Assembly: GCA_902795715.1 (NCBI GenBank)
Contig: CADBME010000096.1
Coordinates: forward strand, 1-15,073
Direction of reading: 5' to 3'
Origin: an uncultured Lachnospiraceae bacterium
Lineage (GTDB): Bacteria; Bacillota_A; Clostridia; Lachnospirales; Lachnospiraceae
Length of the DNA stretch: 15,073 bases
The position numbers were made by a program, and so were the translations under genes. Each line of letters begins with the position of its first letter. The stretch's first letter is position 1. The notes under the pieces are model-generated. The model did no database searches, was not told the origin of the DNA, and saw only the letters and a list, made by a program, of their open reading frames with translations. This document shows positions 7,300 through 14,046 of the stretch, piece after piece.

Positions 7300-7336
7300 A
7301 AAGACAGAAAATATAGGGATTATTTTTCAGTCTTTT
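7300..7336 (+). terminator. AU-rich hairpin between ilvD and ilvB, possible weak terminator or attenuator
   Basis: AAAGAC (7300-7305) pairs with GTCTTT (7330-7335). After an A-A mismatch, GAAAATA (7307-7313) pairs with TATTTTTC (7321-7328) with one bulged T and a loop TAGGGAT. The right arm ends in CTTTT, but the following bases are GATATA, so the U-tract is short and the stem is AT-rich. It may lower expression of ilvB relative to ilvD or only mark a processing point. Confidence 0.35.
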
Positions 7337-7391
7337 GATATATAAACTCTTATTGTTTTGATACATGAATTCAACATAGAAAGGAACAAGC

Positions 7392-9077
7392 ATGAAACAG
7401 ATGCTGAATGGTTCGGAGATCATCGTTGAATGCCTGAAAGAGCAGGGTGTTGACACTGTCTTCGGTTATCCCGGCGGCGCGATCCTGAATGTATATGATG
7501 AACTATATAAACACAAAGATGAGATCAGGCATATCCTGACTTCCCATGAACAGGGAGCTTCCCACGCAGCGGACGGCTATGCAAGGGCTACCGGAAAAGT
7601 CGGCGTATGTTTCGCCACCTCCGGTCCCGGCGCTACCAATCTGGTTACCGGTCTGGCAACCGCATATATGGATTCTATTCCTGTTGTTGCCATTACCTGT
7701 AATGTCGGAGTCAATCTTTTGGGAAAAGATTCATTCCAGGAGATAGATATCAAGGGTATTACCATGCCGGTCACCAAACACAATTATATTGTCAAAGACG
7801 TCAATGTACTGGCTGATGTCATCCGGGAAGCTTTCCGGATTTCCGCTTCAGGCAGAAAGGGTCCGGTCCTCATTGACGTGACCAAGGATGTGACAGCGGC
7901 TACGACTATGTACGAATCCATGGTACCTTCCAGGATCTATCCGGTCAGCGACACCATCCAGGAAAAGAAGGTCAAGGAGGCCATCGATCTGATTGAACGT
8001 TCCCAGAAGCCCTTTATCCTTCTGGGCGGCGGTTGTATACTTTCCGATGCCAGTGAAGAAATACGCAAGTTCGTTGACAAGATCGATGCTCCTGTTTGCG
8101 ATACTCTGATGGGAAAAGGTGCATTTCCCGGAACCGATGCCAGGTATACAGGTATGATCGGTATGCATGGCACCAAGACTTCCAACATTGGGGTATCCGA
8201 GTGCGACCTTCTGATTGCCATCGGATGCCGCTTCAGTGACCGTGTTTACGGAAATGCTGATACATTTGCCCAGAATGCTTCGATTATCCAGATTGATATA
8301 GACCCGGCTGAAGTGAATAAAAACATCATGGTTACCACATCCATTATCGGAGATGTCAAGGCAGTCATGACTATTTTAAACAGAAGAATCGGAAACTATC
8401 ATCATGAGGAATGGATGGAAAAGATAGCCGGCCTGAAAGAAAAGTATCCTCTTACCTATCATCAGGACCGACTGGCCGGTCCGGCGATTGTAGAGAAGAT
8501 CTATGAATTAACCAAAGGCGAGGCTATTATAGTTACGGAAGTCGGACAGCATCAGATGTGGGCTGCCCAGTTCTATAAATTCCCCGAGCCCAGACGCCTG
8601 CTGACTTCCGGCGGACTCGGCACCATGGGATATGGTCTGGGAGCGGCCATGGGAGCCAAGACGGCATTTCCGGAGAAAACCGTGGTCAACATTGCCGGTG
8701 ACGGCTGCTTCCGTATGAACATGAATGAGCTCGCCACAGCTTCCAGGTCCGGGATTCCTGTTATTGAAGTTGTAGTCAACAACCACGTACTTGGCATGGT
8801 AAGACAGTGGCAGGATCTCTTTTACGGCAAACGTTACTCCCACACAACTTTAAATGATGGAGTGGACTTTGTGAAAGTAGCCCAGGCTCTCGGGGCTAAA
8901 GCCAGAAGAGTGGAAACCATTGAGGACTTTGAAGAAACTTTCAGGGAAGCCATGAACGATGGACAGGGACCATGGCTGATCGATTGCATTATAGACAGTG
9001 ATGAAAAGGTATGGCCCATGGTTGCTCCCGGCGGATCCATCGGGGATGCTTTCTCCGAAGAAGATCTGAACAGCTGA
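7392..9077 (+). CDS. ilvB: Acetolactate synthase, large (catalytic) subunit
   Basis: Condenses two pyruvates, or pyruvate with 2-ketobutyrate, giving acetolactate or aceto-hydroxybutyrate, the shared first step of valine/leucine and isoleucine synthesis; uses thiamine diphosphate, Mg2+ and FAD. The 561 residues comprise the N-terminal pyrimidine-binding domain with activating Glu53 (SHEQGA), the central domain with CRFSDRV (279-285), and the C-terminal thiamine site from GDG (436-438) to NN (463-464). Its GDGCFRMNMNELATA version differs from the Gly-Asp-Gly-Ser-Phe form common in enterobacteria. AAAGGA (7380-7385) precedes the ATG. No regulatory subunit gene (ilvN/ilvH) is adjacent; serA follows after about 130 bases. 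A catabolic AlsS is less likely because of the leuB/ilvD context. Confidence 0.93.
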   Translation: MKQMLNGSEIIVECLKEQGVDTVFGYPGGAILNVYDELYKHKDEIRHILTSHEQGASHAADGYARATGKVGVCFATSGPGATNLVTGLATAYMDSIPVVAITCNVGVNLLGKDSFQEIDIKGITMPVTKHNYIVKDVNVLADVIREAFRISASGRKGPVLIDVTKDVTAATTMYESMVPSRIYPVSDTIQEKKVKEAIDLIERSQKPFILLGGGCILSDASEEIRKFVDKIDAPVCDTLMGKGAFPGTDARYTGMIGMHGTKTSNIGVSECDLLIAIGCRFSDRVYGNADTFAQNASIIQIDIDPAEVNKNIMVTTSIIGDVKAVMTILNRRIGNYHHEEWMEKIAGLKEKYPLTYHQDRLAGPAIVEKIYELTKGEAIIVTEVGQHQMWAAQFYKFPEPRRLLTSGGLGTMGYGLGAAMGAKTAFPEKTVVNIAGDGCFRMNMNELATASRSGIPVIEVVVNNHVLGMVRQWQDLFYGKRYSHTTLNDGVDFVKVAQALGAKARRVETIEDFEETFREAMNDGQGPWLIDCIIDSDEKVWPMVAPGGSIGDAFSEEDLNS

Positions 9078-9098
9078 TCCTGTGAGGTCCTTTATAAG

Positions 9099-9128
9099 TT
9101 GAAAAGAGTCATAGAATAAATATATACA
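9099..9128 (+). promoter_or_regulatory. Candidate promoter for serA-asd
   Basis: TTGAAA at 9099-9104 lies 16 bases before TATATA (9121-9126) or 18 before TATACA (9123-9128). The -35 is good, but both -10 options match only four of six positions in an AT-rich stretch. It would give a leader of about 75 bases to the serA ATG. Readthrough from ilvB is equally possible. Confidence 0.35.
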
Positions 9129-9208
9129 AATAACCTGCCAATCAAAACTCGTTACTTGTTCTGTAATCAAATATGACAGGACAAGAGAAACAAAAGGAGT
9201 ACTTGAAT

Positions 9209-10390
9209 ATGTTTCGTTACAAATGCTTAAACCCCATATCTTCCGTAGGTCTTGACAGGCTCACTTCGGATTATGAGATTGTGAAAGATTCCAGGGATGC
9301 CCAGGCCATCCTTGTCCGCAGTGCCTCCATGCATAATATGGAAGACATGCCCAATCTTCTTGCTGTTGCAAGGGCCGGTGCCGGTGTCAACAACATTCCG
9401 GTTGAAGAATATTCCAAGAAGGGAATAGTTGTATTTAATACCCCCGGCGCAAACGCCAACGGTGTCAAAGAACTTGTGATAGCCGGAATGCTCATGGCCT
9501 CCAGAGACCTGATCGGAGGCAACAGATGGGTTCAGGAGAACAGGAAGAACAGTGAGATTACCAAACATATGGAGAAGGCCAAAAAGGCTTTTGCCGGTTG
9601 TGAAATCAAGGGAAAGAGTATCGGTGTGATCGGTCTGGGAGCCATTGGAGTACTTGTAGCGAATACTGTATATGATCTGGGACTCCATGTATACGGATAC
9701 GACCCCTATCTGTCCCTGCGCAATGCATGGAATCTTTCCCGGGCTGTACATCATGTGGATACCGTAGATGAAATCTTTGAAAAATGTGATTTCATTTCCA
9801 TTCACACTCCTCTTCTTGAAAGCACAAGAAATATGATCAACCGTGAGGGAATCGCCAAAATGAAGAACCATGCCGTGATTCTGAATTTTGCCAGAAATGG
9901 TCTGGTGGATGAAGATGCTGTTGTCCAGGCCCTTAAGGAAGGTAAAATCAAGAATTATGTGACAGACTTCCCGACGCCTACCATAGCTGATGCGGATGTC
10001 CGGGGCATCATTGCCTTCCCCCATCTGGGTGCATCCACAGAGGAATCTGAGGAAAACTGCGCCCGCATGGCCGTCGATCAGCTGATGGACTTCCTGGAGA
10101 ACGGCAATATCCATAATTCGGTCAACTTCGGCAATACCGATATGGGCGCCTGCAGTCCCAATTCGGCCCGTATTTCCGTAATCCACAGAAATACCCCCAA
10201 TATGCTGACCCAGTTTACCGGGGCTTTCGCTAAGGACGGTATCAATATCACCGAGATGAGTAATAAAACACGTGGAGAGTACTCTTATGCTATTTTTGAT
10301 CTGGAAGATGTAATCGACGATAAAGCCGTCAAGCATCTTGAACAGATTGACGGGGTATTGAAAGTACGTGTGATCCAAAACCGCAAATAA
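9209..10390 (+). CDS. serA: D-3-phosphoglycerate dehydrogenase, short form with ACT domain
   Basis: Predicted to oxidise 3-phosphoglycerate to 3-phosphohydroxypyruvate with NAD+, the entry step of serine synthesis. The 393 residues form a split substrate-binding domain, a Rossmann NAD domain with GLGAIG (142-147), and a C-terminal ACT ligand-sensing domain (about 321-393). ACT domains in PGDH usually confer serine feedback. Arg229 (NFARNG) and His272 (PHLGAST) of the D-2-hydroxyacid dehydrogenase set are visible. The usual catalytic Glu, in a DVF-x-x-EP context in canonical enzymes, has no obvious counterpart: the segment reads TDFPTPTIADADV. This short form is a recognisable clostridial type. 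ATG 9209 is chosen over ATG 9173 because AAAGGAG (9193-9199) precedes it and homologues begin at this MFRY. The usual serC partner is absent; asd follows after 46 bases, suggesting co-transcription. Confidence 0.88.
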   Translation: MFRYKCLNPISSVGLDRLTSDYEIVKDSRDAQAILVRSASMHNMEDMPNLLAVARAGAGVNNIPVEEYSKKGIVVFNTPGANANGVKELVIAGMLMASRDLIGGNRWVQENRKNSEITKHMEKAKKAFAGCEIKGKSIGVIGLGAIGVLVANTVYDLGLHVYGYDPYLSLRNAWNLSRAVHHVDTVDEIFEKCDFISIHTPLLESTRNMINREGIAKMKNHAVILNFARNGLVDEDAVVQALKEGKIKNYVTDFPTPTIADADVRGIIAFPHLGASTEESEENCARMAVDQLMDFLENGNIHNSVNFGNTDMGACSPNSARISVIHRNTPNMLTQFTGAFAKDGINITEMSNKTRGEYSYAIFDLEDVIDDKAVKHLEQIDGVLKVRVIQNRK

Positions 10391-10436
10391 AAGAGAAGAG
10401 TTTCAGCTATCCTTGATAAACAGAAATGGAGAAGAT

Positions 10437-11522
10437 ATGGACAAGAAACTGAAAGTAGGAATTCTTGGCGGGACGGGAATGGTTGGACAGCGTTTTATCT
10501 CTCTGCTTGAAGACCATCCCTGGTTTGAAGTAACAGAAATTGCAGCCAGCCCCCGCTCTGCCGGACATACATACCAGGAGGCAGCCGGCGGAAGATGGAA
10601 GATGCTGACTCCCATGCCGGATTCCGTTAAGAATATCGTAGTAAAAAATGTTAATCAGGTGGAAGAAGTAGCGGCAGATGTTGACTTTGTTTTCAGTGCC
10701 GTGGACATGTCCAAGGAAGAGATCCGTCAGATTGAGGACGCTTACGCCAAAACAGAGACCCCGGTCGTATCCAACAACAGTGCTCACCGCTGGACTCCGG
10801 ATGTCCCCATGGTTGTACCGGAGCTGAACCCGGAACATTTTGAGGTCATTCCTTTCCAGAAAAAAAGGCTGGGTACCAGCAGAGGATTCGTTGCCGTAAA
10901 GCCCAACTGCTCCATCCAGAGCTATGCGCCGGCTGTATTTGCCCTCAGGGAATTCGGTCCCAGAGAAATCGTAGCCACAACCTACCAGGCCATCTCAGGG
11001 GCAGGAAAAACCTTTAAAGACTGGCCGGAGATGGTGGAAAATGTAATCCCCTACATCGGAGGAGAGGAAGAGAAATCCGAGCAGGAACCCCTGAGGATTT
11101 TCGGAAAGATTGAAGACGGTAAGATCGTCAAAGCCCAGAGACCTCTCATTACCACCCAGTGCGTCCGCGTTCCGGTACTGGACGGACACACCGCAGCGGT
11201 ATTTGTCAACTTTGACAAAAAACCATCCAAAGAAGAGATCATCAGCTGCTGGGAGAACTTCCGCGGCCTTCCCCAGGAACTGGAACTGCCAAGCGCACCC
11301 AAACAGTTTATCCGATACCTTCATGAAGACAACAGGCCCCAGGTTAAGCTGGATGTCAACTATGAAAAGGGTATGGGTGTAACCATGGGACGTCTTCGGG
11401 AAGACAGCCTCTTTGATTACAAATTTATTGGTTTGTCCCACAATACTGTACGTGGTGCAGCAGGAGGCGCTGTTCTCTGCGCTGAACTTCTGACCGCTCA
11501 GGACTATATCAAGGCAAAATAG
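10437..11522 (+). CDS. asd: Aspartate-semialdehyde dehydrogenase, archaeal/fungal type
   Basis: Reduces 4-aspartyl phosphate with NADPH to aspartate semialdehyde, the branch point to lysine/diaminopimelate, threonine, methionine and, via threonine, isoleucine. The 361-residue protein has the nucleotide loop GGTGMVG (11-17), the active-site Cys158 in KPNCSIQSY and His251 in VLDGHTAAVF. The overall pattern (SNNSAHRW, ISGAGKTF, NTVRGAAGG) matches the archaeal/fungal-like branch of the family and not the E. coli/Bacillus-type enzymes. ATG 10437 with GGAG (10428-10431) is preferred over the upstream TTG at 10413. It follows serA by 46 bases and appears to be the last gene before the 11624-11656 terminator. 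Diaminopimelate for peptidoglycan also depends on this step. Confidence 0.94.
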   Translation: MDKKLKVGILGGTGMVGQRFISLLEDHPWFEVTEIAASPRSAGHTYQEAAGGRWKMLTPMPDSVKNIVVKNVNQVEEVAADVDFVFSAVDMSKEEIRQIEDAYAKTETPVVSNNSAHRWTPDVPMVVPELNPEHFEVIPFQKKRLGTSRGFVAVKPNCSIQSYAPAVFALREFGPREIVATTYQAISGAGKTFKDWPEMVENVIPYIGGEEEKSEQEPLRIFGKIEDGKIVKAQRPLITTQCVRVPVLDGHTAAVFVNFDKKPSKEEIISCWENFRGLPQELELPSAPKQFIRYLHEDNRPQVKLDVNYEKGMGVTMGRLREDSLFDYKFIGLSHNTVRGAAGGAVLCAELLTAQDYIKAK

Positions 11523-11593
11523 ACCTTTATATGCGACAGGCATTATAAGCAAAAGCTGTCTGTAAAGCATAAAAAGCAATGATCTGAGAATCC

Positions 11594-11611
11594 TATATAA
11601 GATCTTATATA
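11594..11611. repeat. 18-base perfect palindrome between asd and its terminator
   Basis: TATATAAGATCTTATATA reads identically on both strands with no spacer. It lies 72 bases after the asd stop and 13 bases before the terminator stem. A hairpin would have an almost loop-less AT stem, so a DNA-level operator or a chance AT-rich palindrome are both possible. It is about 125 bases upstream of the mscS start. Confidence 0.5.
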
Positions 11612-11623
11612 AGAATAGAGAAA

Positions 11624-11656
11624 AATAAGCCCCGATGATCACGGGGCTTATTCTTT
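11624..11656 (+). terminator. Intrinsic terminator of the amino-acid gene block
   Basis: AATAAGCCCCG (11624-11634) and CGGGGCTTATT (11642-11652) form an 11-pair perfect stem over a 7-base loop. It is followed by CTTTAT on the plus strand and preceded by an A-rich stretch. This is a classical Rho-independent terminator after asd, and the A-rich left flank could let it work in the other direction too. It separates mscS from the upstream block. Confidence 0.92.
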
Positions 11657-11672
11657 ATAGCCGGTCCATGAA

Positions 11673-11699
11673 TTGAACACCGGATTGTCTGCATATAGA
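11673..11699 (+). promoter_or_regulatory. Candidate promoter for mscS
   Basis: TTGAAC at 11673-11678 and TATAGA at 11694-11699 are 15 bases apart, a little short of the 17-base optimum. A CCGGT/ACCGG inverted pair (11661-11665 and 11679-11683) flanks the -35. Because a strong terminator lies just upstream, mscS needs its own promoter, and this is the only reasonable match. Confidence 0.4.
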
Positions 11700-11734
11700 A
11701 CAAAAACATGATCTGCCTAGGAGAGGGAGGAAAA

Positions 11735-12679
11735 ATGCTCTTGAAGATGCTCTTATCTGCACAAAACCAGATTAGCGACCCGGCCAATATGGCTAATATG
11801 GCCGATAAAATACAGGATAGTATACTTGCTAAAACACACTTGGAAACTTTTTCCCTGGATATGCTGACAAAAGCAGGGGAAGCACTGGTAACTTTTCTTG
11901 GCAAAATTGTGATTGCCATACTCATCCTGATCATCGGATTCCGCCTGGTCCACCATACTGTAAGAGTCCTGCGGAAAATATTTGAAAAATCAAAAATAGA
12001 CCCTACCCTGGAGACCTTTCTCCTTTCCTTTTCAGGAATAGGAATGAAAGTCCTGGTGGTATTCGCAGCCATAGCCGAACTGGGGATCGGAGTATCCTCC
12101 ATACTGGCCCTGGTAGGATCCGCCGGACTTGCCATCGTCTTATCCCTCCAGGGATCCCTGTCCAATATAGCCGGCGGTGTCGTCCTTCTATTTGTCAAAC
12201 CCTTTGAAGTAGGAGACTATATCGCAGTCCAGGATTCGGACAAAGAAGGAACCGTCAAATCCATCGGAATCCTCTACACCAGGCTGCTGACTCTGGATAA
12301 TCATCTGGTTATGATTCCCAACGGATCTCTGGTGAACGCCACCATTGAAAACCTTACCCATCAAAGAGAACGGATGGAAGAGATCATCGTAGGAATTGAG
12401 TACTCCGAAGACATCCAGCGGGTAAGGGAAGTGATACAGGAAGTGATTGAAAAAGATCCGGACTATCTGCCTGAACACAGCACGAATATCTTCGTAAAAT
12501 CCTACGAAGAAAGCGCCATCAACATAGCCGCCAGGTACTGGGTCCTGTCTGAAAACTACTGGCCATCCCGATGGCGGTCACTGGAGAATATCAAAAACGC
12601 TTTTGACAAGAATAGTATAACCATTCCCTTTAATCAGGTTGATGTGAATTTTTACAATCAGCGATCCACTTCCTGTTGA
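11735..12679 (+). CDS. mscS: Small-conductance mechanosensitive channel, MscS family
   Basis: Membrane channel that opens under membrane tension to release solutes on hypo-osmotic shock. The 314 residues give an extracytoplasmic N-terminal segment, TM1 (about 52-75), TM2 (about 99-117) and the pore helix TM3 (about 121-155), rich in Gly/Ala (ALVGSAGLAIVLSLQGS). The cytoplasmic beta domain carries PFEVGDYI (156-163) and IPNG (194-197), and the alpha/beta C-terminal domain ends IPFNQVDVNF. This is the three-helix E. coli MscS layout with a slightly longer N-terminus. ATG 11735 is chosen over ATG 11708 because GGAGG (11726-11730) lies 4 bases upstream. It stands alone as a transcription unit after the asd terminator. 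Its last 50 bases overlap argH tail to tail, with no terminator visible between them. Confidence 0.93.
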   Translation: MLLKMLLSAQNQISDPANMANMADKIQDSILAKTHLETFSLDMLTKAGEALVTFLGKIVIAILILIIGFRLVHHTVRVLRKIFEKSKIDPTLETFLLSFSGIGMKVLVVFAAIAELGIGVSSILALVGSAGLAIVLSLQGSLSNIAGGVVLLFVKPFEVGDYIAVQDSDKEGTVKSIGILYTRLLTLDNHLVMIPNGSLVNATIENLTHQRERMEEIIVGIEYSEDIQRVREVIQEVIEKDPDYLPEHSTNIFVKSYEESAINIAARYWVLSENYWPSRWRSLENIKNAFDKNSITIPFNQVDVNFYNQRSTSC

Positions 12680-14030
12680 TTTCAATGACCTGCTTCATGG
12701 CTTCCGGTCCCGGTGCGCCCAGGGTCTTGCGCCGGTTTATGCAGGTTTCAATGGAGATGGCCTGATAGATGTCTTCCTGGAATACAGGGCTGATGGCCTT
12801 GTATTCGTCGAGGGTCATCTCGTCGAGGGAGATTCCCTTGTCGATGCAGTACAGTACCAGTTTGCCGACGATGCCGTGGGCGTCGCGGAAGGCTACGCCG
12901 TGGTTGACCAGATAGTCGGCTGCGTCGGTTGCGTTGGTGAATCCTCTGGCTGCGCTTGCTTTCATGGCTTCTTTGTTGAAGTGAATGGTTTTTAACATGC
13001 CGTGGAAGAGGGCGATGCATCCTTTAACGGTGTCGTAGGCATCGAAGGTCAGTTCCTTGTCTTCCTGCATGTCTTTGTTGTAGGCTAAGGGGATTCCTTT
13101 CATGGTGGTCAGTATAGAGAGGAGAGCCCCGTATACTCTTCCGGTTTTTCCCCTTACCAGTTCGGCTATGTCGGGGTTCTTCTTCTGGGGCATGATGCTG
13201 CTTCCGGTGCTGTAGGCGTCATCAATTTCAATAAAATGGTATTCATTGGAGTTCCATATTATGATTTCCTCGCAGAAGCGGCTTAAGTGCATCATGATGA
13301 TGGAGAGAGCACTCAGAAGTTCAATGACATAGTCCCGGTCGGATACGGAGTCCATACTGTTGAGGGTGGGTCCGTAAAAATCCAGGAGCTGTGCTGTCAT
13401 TTCCCGGTCCAGAGGGTAGGTGGTCCCAGCCAGGGCCCCTGAGCCTAAGGGACAGTAGTTCATCCTCCTGTAAATGTCACTGAGACGGTCATAGTCTCTT
13501 TTGAACATTTCCATGTAGGCTCCGATGTGGTGGGCCAGGGTGACCGGCTGGGCTTTCTGCAGGTGGGTAAAGCCCGGCATGGCTGTGTGGATATGTTCTT
13601 CCATCAGTTTCTGGCAGCTTTCGATCAGAGAGAAGACCTGGTCCCGGATGGACAGTAATTCGTCCCGGCTATATAGTTTCATATCCAGGGCAACCTGATC
13701 GTTTCGGCTTCGTCCGGTGTGGAGTTTCTTGCCGGCTTCCCCGATCCGGTCTGTGAGTACGGCTTCTGTGAAGCTGTGAATATCCTCATATTCTTCCGTG
13801 ATCTCAAGACTTCCATTCTCCACGTCACGGAGTATTCCTTCAATTCCTTCCAGAATCTGATCCAGTTCTTCCTGGGTCAGTATCCCGATGGAAGCCAGCA
13901 TTTTGGCATGGGCCATACTGCCTTCCATATCCTGGCGGTAGAATTTTTTATCAAAATCAATGGATGCGTTGAAACGGTAGACCAGCTGATCGGTTTCCCG
14001 CGTGAAACGCCCTCCCCATAATTGGGCCAT
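12630..14030 (-). CDS. argH: Argininosuccinate lyase
   Basis: Splits argininosuccinate to arginine and fumarate, the last step of arginine synthesis, as a homotetramer in the cytoplasm. The 466-residue length is usual. WGGRFT (5-10), TGRSRNDQ (105-112), GFTHLQKAQP with His156, and the fumarase/lyase superfamily signature GSSIMPQKKNPD (276-287) bearing the catalytic serine loop are all present. The C-terminus ends in a family-like stretch (VIEINRKWIADCKN) and lies inside the overlap with mscS. The ribosome site reads AAGGAG on the minus strand (14037-14042), 6 bases before the start. It is the second gene of the argG-argH pair, separated by 16 bases. Confidence 0.97.
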   Translation of the reverse strand: MAQLWGGRFTRETDQLVYRFNASIDFDKKFYRQDMEGSMAHAKMLASIGILTQEELDQILEGIEGILRDVENGSLEITEEYEDIHSFTEAVLTDRIGEAGKKLHTGRSRNDQVALDMKLYSRDELLSIRDQVFSLIESCQKLMEEHIHTAMPGFTHLQKAQPVTLAHHIGAYMEMFKRDYDRLSDIYRRMNYCPLGSGALAGTTYPLDREMTAQLLDFYGPTLNSMDSVSDRDYVIELLSALSIIMMHLSRFCEEIIIWNSNEYHFIEIDDAYSTGSSIMPQKKNPDIAELVRGKTGRVYGALLSILTTMKGIPLAYNKDMQEDKELTFDAYDTVKGCIALFHGMLKTIHFNKEAMKASAARGFTNATDAADYLVNHGVAFRDAHGIVGKLVLYCIDKGISLDEMTLDEYKAISPVFQEDIYQAISIETCINRRKTLGAPGPEAMKQVIEINRKWIADCKNSHQPD

Positions 14031-14046
14031 AATTGTCTCCTTTTTC

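Noticed and set aside
9227..10378. Long open frame (383 codons) on the minus strand opposite serA
   Set aside because: Same pattern as the ilvD shadow: it mirrors a conserved coding sequence and has no domain, ribosome site or promoter of its own.
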